Positions 35,060 through 46,689 are shown, counted from the first letter of the stretch. The stretch is DNA of 64,000 nt from Monodelphis domestica (GCF_027887165.1 NC_077227.1:348919207-348983206), one strand, 5' to 3'. Made by a program: numbers and translations. Notes: a model not told the origin generated them from the sequence alone.

Positions 35060-35370
35060 TTTCTTGATCTTGAGTACAGAAACTGTTTCTTGTTTTATCT
35101 TGTAGTGGCGAACCTATGGCACACATGCTTGGGGTGGGGAATATCAGAGCCCTCTCTGTGGGCATGCCTATTGTTGCCCTAGCACAGAATTTGCCAGAAT
35201 TAGTTCCTAAAAAGCCAGAGGGACTAGGGGCCAGGCTGCTCCCCTCCCCCTCTCCACACACATTGAGGACATAACCTGCCCCTCTGAAAGATTTGCTATC
35301 ATTGGTATATGACCTAGCTCAAAGCATTGTACTCTTTGTAGGGAGTAGGTGGCTAATAAAATGTCCTCTT
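35060..35370 (+). repeat. L2 3' end interrupted by a hAT-like element
   Basis: 'gagtacagaaactgtttctt' before and 'gtagggagtaggtggctaat' after the insert together read as a sense L2 3' end. Confidence 0.5.
35103..35304. mobile_element. hAT-like non-autonomous DNA transposon, short copy
   Basis: The left end 'tagtggcgaacctatggcac' and the right end, 'atttgctatcattg', are inverted relatives. The left end matches that of the larger element at 39722. An 8-bp target duplication is not clear. Confidence 0.5.
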
Positions 35371-35869
35371 ATTTGTTAAATTAAATGACAGAGACTTGCA
35401 GTTTCATTTATAATCCTCTCTGTTTTATTAAATACATATGAAAGTGCTCATTCTAGTTGATGCTTGTTAAATTCTCAAATTTTAAAATGGAAAAAAAAAT
35501 CCAAAATAATTGAATGAGTACAATTTAATTCTTAGGGCTAGGGTGGATGGCTAAGTATTATTGACCTTCCCTACCTTGCCTTCAGGAAGAAAAGAACCTT
35601 TATTTTATATCAACTATTTATAAAGAAACATATGTCTTCCTGATTACAACTGGGTCTAATTTATAAGCAGAGAAGTAGGTTGAATCATCATAAATTCTGA
35701 TTAGGTGGGATCCAACTGTGTCTTCTTATAATCAGGTAAAAAATAGAAGGACAAGCTTTTGTAATCAGTTCAGGGTAGGGCTTCATACCAGAAATGGGAG
35801 GCATTTATAGTCAAATCACAGACAAGATTCACTGGGTCAGGAATCAAATAGGACCAGACTGACTGGTGG
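35371..35869. other. Unassigned intronic sequence
   Basis: No gene or firm repeat is seen. Confidence 0.4.
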
Positions 35870-36075
35870 TGACAACCCATATGATCACCTTTCTCTCTTT
35901 ACCAAAGTTCACATGATCATAGATATAAAGCTCAAAGGGCTTTAATAGATAAGGAAACTGAGGTCTATTAAAGTTAAGTGAGTTGCCCAGGACCTGCAGA
36001 CAGTAAATGTCAGAGGTGTGATTTGAACCCACTTCTGACTCCAAAGCCATTCATTCCACCCTATCATCCCACTTG
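35870..36075 (-). repeat. Reversed MIR-type SINE
   Basis: It has 'gataaggaaactgaggtcta', 'aagttaagtgagttgcccag' and 'gtgatttgaacccacttctg'. Confidence 0.75.
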
Positions 36076-36599
36076 CATTCCATAGGCACTCTATTTTTAG
36101 GGTGTGGTAAAGGCAACTTCCACTTTCCCACTATGGCATAGATGTAACCCTGGCTTTTAAAAACCATGTCAGTTGAGTATAGCAGAGGCCCCAATAGACC
36201 CCAGCCTAGCAAGCTGGCAAGACTTTGATGAGCACTGGCCCAAGGGTGATGTAATGTGGTACATGTGATGTCTATCTATGTGATACTATGTGATAGACAT
36301 CTAAAGATTCCATAAATAGAGGTTCATCTTCAATTTGTGAAAGTTTCTGATTGTAGTGACTTACAAAACTATTCACTAGGGTGTCTGGGGAAAGGGAAGC
36401 AAGGGTTGGGTTCTGTATCAATCATGGGGAGAACTTCTTCCTATAACACCAGTAATCTTTGGAAATTGGAGGAAGGTAAAAGCAAGGAATCACTGTGGTC
36501 TAGGACAAATAACCTTGGCTGGTCTGGGGATCCAGACTAGGAAACTGAGACTGAAGCTTCATCTGTCCATGGTCTAAGCAAAGATTAGAGGGTGGAATA
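36076..36599. other. Unassigned intronic sequence
   Basis: It holds a short hairpin-forming pair, gatgtctatc and gatagacatc, at about 36266-36302. No gene is seen. Confidence 0.4.
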
Positions 36600-37240
36600 T
36601 ATAAGGTAATATTAGTGAGGAAGGCAATAACAACTGGAGGGGACTCTGTAAACAGTGACACTTGTACTGAGTCTCTGCCAAGAGACAGAGATGAAGAGGA
36701 AGAACATTGCAGGCATAGAGAATAGCTGATGGAAATGCATGGAGACAGGAGATGTTAAAGTCCTATAGGAAGAACAGCAAGTGGGTCAGTAGGTCAGTAT
36801 CATAGAGTAGGTAGAAGGTAGTAATGTTACTTGAAGGGGCAGGTAGGTGGCTCAGTGGATAGGCAAGCCTGGGGATAGGAGTTCAAATTTGGCCTCAGAC
36901 ACTTCCTAGTTCTATGACCCTCAGCAAATCACTTAATTACAGTTGCCTAGACCTTACCACTCTTCTGCCTAGTATCAATTCTAAGACAAGAGGTAAAGGT
37001 TAAAAAAAAAAAGACTAGAGTCAAGAGGTGATGAAGGCCTGTATTTAGCTGTTAGCTGTGAGTAGAGCAAAAAGACCTAAAGTAGAGATGTCATATAGTT
37101 AGATAATCCAAGATTTAGTCACTAATTGGATATTTGGGGTGAGTGAGAGTGGGGTAGAGGATGGGAGTGGAGAGGTGAAACATTGATTACTGGAAGGGTA
37201 GTAGAATTGTTACCAGGAAAAGAGATGGGTTTTGTAAAAA
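36600..37240 (-). repeat. L2-like LINE body, antisense, split by a SINE
   Basis: 'gaagaacattgcaggcatag' before and 'gtgatgaaggcctgtattta' after the SINE follow the order seen at 28.3-29.2 kb. Confidence 0.5.
36838..37015 (+). mobile_element. tRNA-type marsupial SINE
   Basis: It runs from 'ggggcaggtaggtggctcag' to a poly-A end, with a small deletion in the head. Confidence 0.88.
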
Positions 37241-38185
37241 TTAAAATTAACTATGATAATAAAATATTACATTTTAAGAGATTTATTAAAGATCATTAGA
37301 AATAATAATAATGATCTTCTGGTGCAACGTGTGGTCTGTGTAGGCATCTTCATGGCTCCTTCTCCAAAATGTTCACTTTCTGGATTCAGAGAGATAGAAT
37401 GTTTCTTATCCTAATATTACTCTCAAAAAGAATTTAACCATTGCATTTTAAAATAATAATACATTCCCCCGCTAAAGAGGATGTTGAAAAACACAGGGAT
37501 CATTTAGGGATGCATGACTGAGTTATGAGGGATATGAATCAATTGACAAGAGAAAGAAAAAACATAAAAAATATCCAAGTAAAAGAGAAAAGATAACTTC
37601 TGGATGAAACATAGATTATCAAAGTCTTATGTGTGAAAATTCTAAATAAAGGAAAATAAACCCATAACAGGTCCTTGAATCAGGGCCCAATTAAAGTGAT
37701 TTAAGCAATTATTCATTTACCCAATCAGTATCCAGGACTACAGAAAGTTTGTCACACTATGAAAGACAGAAAAGGGACTAGATTATAGGAGCAAATGAGA
37801 ACCAAGATGGAGCCAGAATTGAGATACTTGGTAGGGTGTGGGACAAGGAAGACCTGCCTTTGACATATGTCAAGACAGTCGGAACCTCAAACCCCAAACA
37901 GGTTCAAGTTCTCTTGTTTTGGCTCAAAAATACATCAATCCCACAGGGATTGGTCTCTTTGACTTTGTACTTGATAGGCACTATGCATGTTAGCTTTGTG
38001 CTTCTTTTGTCACTGTTGCAATAGCTCTTTTTGTATTCCATTCTCCTGGAATCAGACAGAATCATTAAGCAAAGTCCCATAATTTTTTAAGCAATCATGT
38101 AACCTGTAATAGATAGTTTGTGATGTGGAACTGGAGCTTAAAAAGATGACTAGGGTTGGATATATAGCTTTAAGAATCATCTATG
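37241..38185. other. Unassigned sequence, possibly ERV-derived
   Basis: AT-rich at the left with 'gagatttattaaagatcatt', which may be a reversed LTR polyadenylation region. I could not find paired ends or coding motifs, so this is only a suspicion. Confidence 0.2.
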
Positions 38186-38189
38186 TTAA

Positions 38190-38530
38190 GATAATTGGAC
38201 CCGTGGGAGTGGATGAGATCACCAAGTGAGAGTGTAGAGAAAAAAGAGAGCACTGGGCAGAACCTTTGGCTATATGTACAATTGAGGGAGAAACATGAAT
38301 CATGATTCAACAAAGGGAACTGAAGTATTTTCAGAGAGGAGGAGAACCAAGAGAAAGCAGTGTCATGAAATCTAGAGGACAGAGTTCTGTTCAGGAGCAA
38401 ATGGTGGTCCTGTGCTATACAAAGGATTAGAACTTAGAAAAGATTATTATACGCAACAATTAATAAGTCACTGGTAATTTAGGAAAAAATAGGTTCAGTT
38501 GAGTGATGAGATGATCAATGATTTAATTGC
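38190..38530 (-). repeat. L2 LINE body, antisense
   Basis: 'ggatgagatcaccaagtgag', 'ggagaaccaagagaaagc' and 'taataagtcactggtaattt' match the antisense of the L2 reverse transcriptase region in order. Confidence 0.6.
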
Positions 38531-38999
38531 CAAATTAAACAATCTGATTAATGTTAAGTAATATTAATTGAATCATACCAGATTACATAATTAAGAAGAG
38601 AGAATGAGTCTAGTGATTCATTCTCAGGAATTGGGATCCAATTCTTTCATTTTCTACTTAGAAACTTGGTGACCTCCACAATTGGACTAACTGCTGTTTT
38701 TATGTAGAGACGCAGATGTGTACCTGAATCTTTCAACAAACTGGAAGATATTTCCTATATGCTGTCATATGTAGTTATCCAGTGGCTAAAATGCTATAAT
38801 CCTTTTAAATTAATTGACTTATTCATACATTTTGATGGGTTGTTATGGAAACTCCTAAACAGCTAGTGTATACATTGTTCATTGATTTAATTTGAGGTAT
38901 CTAGGCCCTCTATAATTACATTGAAAAAGGGGTAGAATTCCAACCCTTATATTTTTTGAAAAAATAGAGGCCATTAACCCAGAGCTCCTTCTTTTCTCC
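38531..38999. other. Unassigned intronic sequence
   Basis: AT-rich. No gene or clear repeat. Confidence 0.4.
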
Positions 39000-40285
39000 T
39001 CTACATCCTAGAACCCCTTGACATCACTCCCCTCAACCATTAACTCTTCCTTTCCTTAGGTACTTGATGAAGAGGTGACTTTTTTCACTGAGACCAATTC
39101 CTCTTCTTCTACCTATGTTCCTATCCCTTTATGCCTGCTTTTTAATAGATTTCTTGGACATTTATTTCCATTCTCTCTAAGCTTTAGTCTCTACACACAT
39201 AGATTCATGCCCTACTTCCTACAAACCTGCCCAGGTTTCCTTAATCCTTTGCTTGATAATTCAGTGCCCTCAAGCCATTGTCCTATATCTTTCCTTCCTT
39301 CACACAACCTCCAAAGTGATATTCCTAAAGCAAGGGCCCATCCATATCACTGGCCTGATCAGTAAGCTTCAGTACCTCCCTATTATGTCTAGTATCAAAT
39401 ATGTAGTCTTCTGTTTGGCATAAGATCTTCATCTTTTGGTTCCAAACTACTTATCCAGCTTTACCAGAAAAATACTCTCAGATCCAGCCAATCTGGCCTT
39501 ACTTATTCTTCATAACATTCTACCTTTCAACTTGCTCCCCTTATACCAGTTGTCTCCTTTCCTTAGAATGCATTCTCCTTACTTCTACCTTTTCCATTGG
39601 TTGAGACTCTGTCCAGAGTCACCTACTTATTTGGGTCTTTCATCTATAACCAGAAAAAATTGCCATATATTTATTTTGTAAGTAATTTGTATTTTCATAT
39701 GTATTTACATGTTTTACCTAACAGTGATGGTGAACCTTTTAGAGATGGCATGCTAGGCCCCAAGCCCACCCCCAGACTGTCAGGCCACTCCCCCCCCCAC
39801 GACCATGTGCTATGCCCCCCCCCTTACCCCACCTGGGGGAGGGAGAAAGCATTCCCATTGGGTTGTTAGGCAGAGGGATGGGTAAAGTGATGAATGTCCT
39901 CAGTGAATGTAGAGAGGGGGAGGGGAGTGGCCTGAGTGCTCTGCTCCCCTCCAGCTCTGCTGCCTATGAGCTGCCCACACTTTCCCTCCTGTGCATTCTC
40001 ACTGGCTGCTGGGCAGAGGGGGAGGGATGTGAAAAAATGTCATTGGGCATGGTCGAGGGAGGGGAGCAGCTCCACCTGAGTCCCTCTGCCTTTCTAGTAA
40101 TTAACTTGGTTGGGGGGTGGGGTGGCTGAGTACCCACAGAGAGTGCTCTATGTGCCATATTTGGCACCTGTGCCATAGTTTTGCCATCACTATAGTAGAA
40201 AGTAACCTTCTTGTGGGCAGGGATTGTTTCATTTTTTTCTGCATATCTCCAGTATATAATATGTTCTTGTAAATTGACTAACTCT
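39000..40285 (+). repeat. L2 LINE, 3' half, split by a hAT-like element
   Basis: 39230-39721 holds the L2 ORF end ('aaagtgatattcctaaagc', 'cagatccagccaatctggcc'). 40193-40285 holds its 3' end ('cttgtgggcagggattgttt'). The + strand is mostly free of stops in short stretches (39075-39365, 39436-39681) but has no intact protein. It ends only 30 bp from the first coding exon's acceptor. Confidence 0.75.
39722..40192. mobile_element. hAT-like non-autonomous DNA transposon, 471 bp
   Basis: The left end, 'cagtgatggtgaac', and the right end, 'gttttgccatcact', are inverted repeats. The right end extends inward with 'ttggcacctgtgccatag', echoing the 'cctatggcac' of the relative at 35103. The interior is GC-rich with C runs and codes for nothing. 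It splits the L2 just upstream of the first coding exon. Confidence 0.65.
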
Positions 40286-40314
40286 TGAATGTTTTTGACT
40301 TTTTCATTTTTTAG

Positions 40315-40526
40315 GGCTTTCTGTCATGGCCAGTTACCTGGAAAGTGAGCCTCCCTCTCCTGGGGAGAGCTCAGGAGATGAAAGTCAAGGGGTTGAAGCA
40401 ACCAGAATCTGTGAAAAAATGAAACTGAATCAGAGACTTGCAGCAAAGGAGCTGGTCAACACAGAGGCCAAGTATGTGCACAATCTCCAACTCTGTGCTT
40501 CTGACATTCGGAGCCATCTACATGAG
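40315..40526 (+). CDS. ARHGEF37: ARHGEF37, first coding exon (RhoGEF, start of DH domain)
   Basis: ARHGEF37 is a predicted Rho guanine nucleotide exchange factor with an N-terminal DH domain, a BAR-like middle part and two C-terminal SH3 domains. The acceptor is ttttcattttttag, ending at 40314. The ATG is at 40326, with G at -3 and +4 (a strong context), and the donor gtaatg is at 40527. The coding part is 40326-40526, 67 codons ending in phase 0. The first 30 residues are acidic and serine-rich (MASYLESEPPSPGESS). The DH domain begins at about residue 38 (LAAKELVNTEAKYVHNLQ) and leads to LCASDIRSHL, which I recognise from mammalian ARHGEF37. The paralogue ARHGEF38 and DNMBP match less well. 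I see no break. Confidence 0.9.
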
Positions 40527-40741
40527 GTAATGAGCATATAGGGGTGGAGAAAGGCAAGGATTATTGTCCTCAGGTCACCATTGATCCTCTCAGTCAGTAA
40601 CCTTCCAAGAGTGGAAGGAATGAGGTCTCAGTACTCTAAGAAGGCACCCACTAACTACTGCCAAGTCTAGCCCCAAGTCTAGCCCCACATATAGTACAGG
40701 GAAAGGAAGCAAATGATTCTTATCTCTATTATCTCTTTCTT

Positions 40742-40946
40742 TAAAAAAACAAACAACTCTTACTTTTTGTCTTAGAATCAATTCTGTGTATTGGTTCTAA
40801 GACACAAGAGCAGTGAGGGCTAGGCAATGGGGGCTAAGTGACTTGCCCAGGGTCACCCAGCCAGGAAGTGTCTGAGGCCAGATTGGAACCTAGGACCTCT
40901 TATCTCTGGGCCTAACTCATTATTCACTGAATCACCCAAGTGCCCC
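40742..40946 (-). mobile_element. tRNA-type marsupial SINE
   Basis: It has 'tattggttctaagacac' in the tail and 'acccaagtgcccc' at the head end. It lies 216 bp downstream of the coding exon, antisense. Confidence 0.9.
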
Positions 40947-40949
40947 TTG

Positions 40950-41395
40950 TACCTATTCTCTTAAGCAATGGATGTTCTTGTTTTCCTGCTTAGCTTTGCT
41001 ATTTATAACTTATGTAATTATGGGCAAATTACATGCCCTTTCTGTGTTTCGTCTTTGAGCAAGAGAGTTTATGACTGGGACTATATCCAAGGAGGTTAGT
41101 TGGCAGCAATAATAATAGTAGTAACAATTTACATTTATAAAATACTTTGTATGAGGAGCTTATTTACATTTATAAAATACTTTGTATGAAGAGTTTCACA
41201 AGCATTATTTCATTTGAGTCTGAAAATAGCCCTGTAAACTAAAGACTAAAGGTTATCTCCATTTTACAGATGAGCAAAAAGATTCAGAGAGGTTTAGTAT
41301 TCAAAGTCACCCAGCTGGTAAGTATAAGAGATGGGATTTGAATTAGGTTCTTTCTGATTCCAAGGTTAACACTTGATCTGCTATGCTATGTTGCC
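40950..41395. repeat. MIR relics with a 35-bp tandem duplication
   Basis: A sense MIR fragment (40950-41075) is followed by a reversed MIR (41110-41390: 'ctccattttacagatgagc', 'aaagtcacccagctggtaag'). A 35-bp unit around 'acatttataaaatactttg' occurs twice, starting at 41127 and 41162. Confidence 0.65.
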
Positions 41396-41429
41396 TCTGG
41401 GGGAAAGAAAAAGGACAATATGGATTAAA

Positions 41430-41614
41430 ATGTTCAAGATGGCATTGTATGTGATCACAAAAAGTAGGAGAGGGGAAAGGAAGGGAAATGTATGCCCAAC
41501 TATGAGGGAACAGCTGAACAAATTGTGGCACATAAATGTTACAAAATATTACTATGGATATTGTGAATTCAGAGAAATGTGGGAAGTTAAGGTAGAATCA
41601 AAAGAACAAGAAAG
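41430..41614 (+). mobile_element. Old L1 ORF2 C-terminal fragment
   Basis: 'acaaattgtggcacataaat' and 'aatattactatgg' match the L1 ORF2 end. Decayed. Confidence 0.5.
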
Positions 41615-41773
41615 GGGGCAGCTAGGTGGATAGAATGACTGGAGACAATAGATCCTGGATTCAAATGTGACCTCAGACACTTCCTCATTGGGTGACCCTG
41701 GGCATGTCACTAACCCCAATTGCCTATCCGTGACCACTTTTCTGCCTACTAAGACAGAAGGTTAAAAAAAAAC
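41615..41773 (+). mobile_element. tRNA-type marsupial SINE, shortened
   Basis: It runs from 'gggggcagctaggtggatag' to an A-rich end, with an internal deletion in the head and tail. Confidence 0.85.
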
Positions 41774-41789
41774 CAACCAAAAACATGAA

Positions 41790-41940
41790 AAATGACCACA
41801 AAATGCAAATTCAGTCCATCAGTGAACTAGTATTTATTAAGTACCTACATTATGCCAGAAACTGTTAAAATCTCAAGGTACAAAGAAAGACAAAGAAGGA
41901 ACTAAGCTCTGGTTAGTACAGTGGTCTGTATCAATATCCT
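41790..41940 (-). repeat. L2-like 3' end, antisense
   Basis: 'agtatttattaagtacctac' then 'gtacaaagaaagacaaag' matches the reversed L2-type end found before the body at 28.3 kb. Confidence 0.55.
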
Positions 41941-42790
41941 GCTATCAAAACCCTAAGACACATTCCTTCCTTTTGTTAATTTATAAATAAATTCTTTGGG
42001 GGAAATGTACTTTGTAGGAGATTTGTTTGCATGTTTGTTTTGTTGGAAAGTTGTATCAAAAGCATTATTGGTAAATTTTTGCTTAATGTCAAAAAAAGAA
42101 GAAAATTGTTATAGTAAAAAAGAAAGATAAATGAGGAAATTGGACTAGATGATCTCTGAAGTTCCTTCTAGTTCTGAATTTTAGGATTTTGAGAGGTCAT
42201 TGTGATTCATTCCATCTTCCTACGAGGATAGGGATTCCTTGCCTGCTCAACAGAGTTCATGCCAAAAAGCAAATTGATCTTGTCTGATTCTTGACCCTAG
42301 TCTGCCTCCCTTATGATTATGTTGTGGTGAAGTGAGTTTGCTCTGGTAAAATAAGATGTCCATCAGAGCCTCTACCTTTAGGAAAAGAGACTAGTCCTCA
42401 CCAAATGCCATAGAAACTTGGAGTTGGAGGTCTAGTTTAACATTTATCCTCAGGTAGGAATCCCCTCTCTGTCCCTGGTTTGGGTAGAGAAGAGTGATGC
42501 TTTTGTTTCAAAGTTTCTAGTGACAAGGAACTTTCCACTATTAGTAGTAGTCCCATTTAGTTTGGTGGGTCAATATCCTGCCTCTGACAATTGCTAGTTA
42601 TGTAATAATGGGCAAGCCAATTAAGCTCTCTGAGCCTCAATTTTCTCATCTGTGAAATGGGTATAATAATACCTTTCATAGTTACATCATAAGATTCTTG
42701 TGAGGAGTGTCCCAATGATAACAGTTTGGAAATGTGCTTTGCAAACCTTAAAGAATTATATTTAAATGTTATTATTATTATTATTATTTG
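41941..42790 (+). repeat. MIR relics and unassigned sequence
   Basis: 42125-42200 is a MIR3-type end ('ggaaattggactagatgatc'). 42565-42790 is a sense MIR ('gtgaaatgggtataataata') ending in an (att)n run. The remainder is unassigned. Confidence 0.55.
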
Positions 42791-42799
42791 CTTTTATCT

Positions 42800-43590
42800 T
42801 CTGTGGAATCTCATTCTTCAAAATCACAGAATTTAGCAATCACCTTGTCTTAACTCATACATGAAAGGAATTCCATTTATAATATACCTGACAACTAGTC
42901 ATCCAACTTCTGCTTAAAGACTGTCTTAGGAGAGAGAACTCACCACCTTTCAAGGCCCAACCCATTCCACTTTTGGAGAACTCTAGTTGTTGAGAAATCT
43001 ATATTGATCTCAAATTTAAGTTGACTTCTTTGAAACTTCCACTTATTGTTCCCGGTTTTATGTTTGAGCCAAATGTAGCAAATCTAGTCCTTCCCCTAAA
43101 TGATGGCCCTTCCAAAAACTTGAAGACAGCTATCATTACTCTCCTTCTTCTCCCTGCTCCAAAGTCTTTTCTTCTCCAAGGTAAACATTCCCAGTTCCTT
43201 TGTTGTTGTTGTTGTTGTTGTTGTTGTTAAGCCCTTACCTTCTATCTTAGAAATGATATCTGTTCCAAAGCAGAAAAGTGTATTAAGGGCTACGCATTTG
43301 GGGTTAAGTGATTTGCCCAGGGTCACATGGCTAGAAAGCATCTGAGGCCAAATTTGAACCCAATACCTCCCACCTCCAAACCTGACTCTCTATCCACTGA
43401 GCTACCTAGCTGCCCTCCAGTTCCTTTAGCTGATGCCCATGAAATGTGGACTTGAGGCTTTTCACTATCCTTTTTTGCCATCCTCAAGGAAATCACTAGC
43501 TTTTCAATGTCCTTCTTAAATGGTGACTCTCAAAACTGAACACCATTGCATTGGTCAAAGTTGTTAAGACTTTCAAAGTTTTATTTATAG
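42800..43590 (-). repeat. CR1/L3 LINE 3' end, antisense, split by a SINE
   Basis: 'catccaacttctgcttaaag', 'gaactcaccacctttcaagg', 'aacttgaagacagctatcat' and 'ccagttcctttagctgatgc' are the reversed landmarks of this family. The SINE at 43201-43416 splits it. Confidence 0.78.
43201..43416 (-). mobile_element. tRNA-type SINE with (GTT)n tail
   Basis: The reversed SINE has its 3' end expanded to a (gtt)9-like microsatellite at 43201-43228. The flanks both read ccagttcctt (43191-43200 and 43417-43426), a 10-bp duplication. Confidence 0.9.
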
Positions 43591-43700
43591 TACTGTTATA
43601 TATCCTGGTTCTGCTCACTTCACTCTGTATCAGTTCATACAAGTTTTCCCAGGTCTCTCTGAAGCCTTTTTTAATTTCTTAAGGTGAAAAAAAAATTGTT
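43591..43700 (-). mobile_element. Short L1 3' UTR fragment, antisense
   Basis: 'ctggttctgctcacttcact' and 'tcagttcatacaagttttcc' are reversed L1 landmarks. Confidence 0.6.
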
Positions 43701-44389
43701 CAGCAATCTTTTTCCTTACCTTTCTTGGTTGTGAAATACTCTTCCCCTTTTCCATCATTATAACAAGGGTCAACTCTCCCTTCTGTGACCTGAGGTCTCT
43801 TCCCCCTACCCCATTTAAACCTTATTTCTGTTTCTTTTAGGAATACTCAACTCTTCCTAATAACCTACAGTGTAGGTAGGCATTTTTGAATCTTATCACC
43901 ATCTTCTTCAAGAGAGAGATCAACCAACACTTGGAACACAGATAATAGGTATACAACTGTAGAAGAAATATAGACATTGCATGGTTAATGCAAGTTACTG
44001 CCTAATTTTCCCTATTCTCCAAAAATGTCTTGAGATTTTTAGTCTTTTTTTAAATTACTTTCAAATGTTTATGCCTCAACTCTAAGTGTATCATTAAAAT
44101 TTTAGCCTAATTATCACCTGTTAAATATTTGACATCCTGACTCAGCTTCTTTGCCTTACTCTCTATCAACTCCTCAGTTGTGTCTGCTACCCCTTTGATA
44201 CCAACCTTCAGTTTGTTGTCACCAGTTTTCTCCACCCACCAATCCACTCTCTCAATTTGTTTACCCTCTAATTACTTCACTTACATGTTCTTACTTGCCT
44301 TGCTATGTCTTTCCAATGCCCTCTCCTTTTCCTTCTGGATTCTTCTGTTACTTCTTCCATAACCCTTTGTCATAGAATCTCAAAGAATT
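43701..44389. other. Unassigned, possibly L2 at the right
   Basis: 44150-44350 is pyrimidine-rich and resembles a sense L2 relic, but no decisive landmark is seen. The rest is unassigned. Confidence 0.3.
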
Positions 44390-44620
44390 CTGTTGTCCAG
44401 CTCTCATTTTTAGGAAGTTTTTGTTTATGTTGAATTGAATTCCACCTCTCTCTCTACTGGTCCTAATTATGTTCTCTGGGGCCAAGCAGAGCAAGCCTAA
44501 TCTATTTTCCATGTGAAATCATGCTTTATACTTGAAGATACTTATTAGATTTCCTTCCCTCACTAGGACATGTTTCCTTACCTAGATTAGTCTCAGTTCT
44601 TCCAACCTATACTTAATTTA
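44390..44620 (-). repeat. CR1/L3 LINE 3' fragment, antisense
   Basis: 'ctctggggccaagcagagca' and 'acttgaagatacttattaga' are reversed landmarks of the family. Confidence 0.65.
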
Positions 44621-44621
44621 A

Positions 44622-44637
44622 CCACAAGGGGGAGCTC
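44622..44637 (+). promoter_or_regulatory. CTCF-like motif
   Basis: CCACAAGGGGGAGCTC resembles the CTCF core (CCAC-AGGGGGC-type). A single match of this length is weak evidence of binding. Confidence 0.25.
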
Positions 44638-44639
44638 GT

Positions 44640-45384
44640 TTGAGAAGTCAGTGATCCTAAAGCTCTAGGTATTAACACATGCATAGTTTAGCTCTCCTAC
44701 TCACTCCAGTGATGCATGGCTCGTGTTTTTACCCTTCCTCCCTGGAACAAGTCTGGAAAAGGAGCTATCAAGGCCTCACAGACTAAAAGTGCTTGTTCTT
44801 TCCAGGTCATAGACTTTTTGACTCACAAATTCCAGGGATAATTTTGTTGGCCTCAGGTAGCTAGTAAGGTTCATGTGTTTCACTGAAAGATTTAAGGATA
44901 ATAACATCAGGACTCTCTCTCACTCTCTAACATCATCTGTCTTTAAGAAATCTTTAAGAAATAGGATCACTTGTGTCTCAAATACTCTGTGCATTCAATA
45001 ACTAGAGCAAATAGCTAAGGTTTGTTGACCATAAAGTTCTTTATAAAGAGACACCAGTTAAATGGCAGAAGCATAATATTAAATGGGGAAATTCTCAGCA
45101 TTGACTGAAACGGCTAGCATAGGAAAATGGGACATACAAAATGAAAGGATTGATTGGCAAGCAGGAAAACTTACCTCTTCTCTGGAGTGGGTTTAGGAAG
45201 GAGAAGGTCATTATCTTTTTCTTCCAGTTTGTATCTGGGTCAGCAATATAGATACCATATAGTCCAGAACTCCTAATACTAATGCACTCACTGTCTTCTA
45301 CTCCAGTCATTGTTCTCTCAGATACTTACCTTTTCTTCTCTTCAGTCTTGGAATTGAGACCAAGGCAGCCTCCACCCCCTGCAG
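44640..45384. other. Unassigned intronic sequence
   Basis: No gene or repeat recognised. Confidence 0.4.
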
Positions 45385-45578
45385 GGGGGCAGCTAGATTG
45401 CTCAGTGATTGAGAGACAAGCCTAGAGACAAGAGGTCTTGGGTTCAAATATGGCCTCAGAAATTTCCTAGCTGTGTGACCTCGGGCAAGTTGCTTAACCC
45501 TTATTTCCTAGTCCATACCAGTTTTCTGCTTTAGAACCAATACACAATACTGATTCTAAGACAGAAGAGAAAGGTTTT
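45385..45578 (+). mobile_element. tRNA-type marsupial SINE
   Basis: It runs from 'ggggggcagctagattgctc' to 'ctgattctaagacagaag' and an A-rich end. Confidence 0.9.
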
Positions 45579-46689
45579 AAAAAAGAAAGGATCCATACTA
45601 AGACAGAAAGAAGATAAGAGTTATAAAGGGGGGGGGGGGAGTAGCTCCTGAATTAGATAAACAGGAAATCTCAATGCTCCTTGGAAGAGAGAGTAGGTGT
45701 TAACAGGGGTACGAGTCTCTGTTAGAGAGAGAAAGACAGATAGACAGACACACACACACAGAGAAGAATATGTAAATGCTTATTAACTCAGTCTTGGCTT
45801 AAATTGAGAAATAACTTGGTTTGCTTTGGATGGCTAAACTTGCCATATCAAACCTTGAGGTTAGCTGGGCACTGTAGAGAAATATGAATTCCTCGGACCC
45901 TAGTGTCCTGTGCCCTATGTGAATATCTAACCATGTTGTTTGAGAGGCTAAACCTGTTTTATGAGTCTAAAATAACCAAAGCACCAAAGCATCTAGAATT
46001 AGTCAACAACATTTCTTGGTTTTACTCAACTGTCTTTGTTTTTGTTTTTTATTTTATATGGGAGAGATCACAGAGGGATGGGGAAAGTGATATAGCTTGG
46101 AAATGTATGTGATATAGAAAACAAAAGGTATCAATAAATGCAATCACATTGGGAAAGGACATTAGGGATTATTTAGTCCTGCCTACTGTATGTAGAGTGC
46201 TGTATGAATAGGGATTGTCTTTAAATCTCTTGGGTCCTGGCTTTAGTTCTGCATCCTATAAAGTTTCTCCAAGGTTTTGAGCCAAGGTAGTAGTCATTCC
46301 TGTTTTCCTTTTCCTTGGCATTATTCTTTGTACTCAAGGCCTGGTATCAAGCAGAAAAAGAGGTTCCCTAATCTAGGTGAGATTTATTCAAACCAATAAA
46401 CATTGTTCTAGACTCTAGAGACAAGGTAGGGAGGTGAGTTGACTCTCCAGAGAGTAATCTGACCTTTCTACACATCTTTAGTCACGGTAGCTAATCAGAT
46501 CCTAGAACTGAACTTGGCATTCACAGGTATAAGCTAACTTTTGCTTCTTTGGAGACTCAGATGATAGGCCTCTTTTCCTCTTCTGTGTGTGTGTGTTTTT
46601 TTAATCATGGATTAGCATCATTAAATGACAAACATTAACCCTTAGAGACCAATCTTCTAATTTTGGAAAAAAAAAAAAAGCTCTAAATT
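45579..46689. repeat. Simple repeats and unassigned sequence
   Basis: A G run lies at 45629-45639, a (ca)n near 45750, and a (gt)n near 46585. 46140-46260 resembles an old MIR-like relic. No gene. Confidence 0.5.

Larger units (their letters stand above)
20318..40314 (+). other. ARHGEF37: ARHGEF37 intron 1 (if the 5' exon is right)
   Basis: About 20 kb from donor gtaagt at 20318 to acceptor ttttcattttttag ending at 40314. It consists of unassigned intronic sequence and the repeats listed separately. No other coding exon was found in it on either strand. Confidence 0.45.

Noticed and set aside
39812..40176. Overlapping ORFs on both strands in the hAT-like element
   Set aside because: They lie inside a GC-rich non-autonomous transposon with G and C runs. 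Composition explains the openness and no domain is visible.
43201..43228. (GTT)n as an independent functional repeat
   Set aside because: It is the expanded tail of the adjacent SINE, within that SINE's target duplication.
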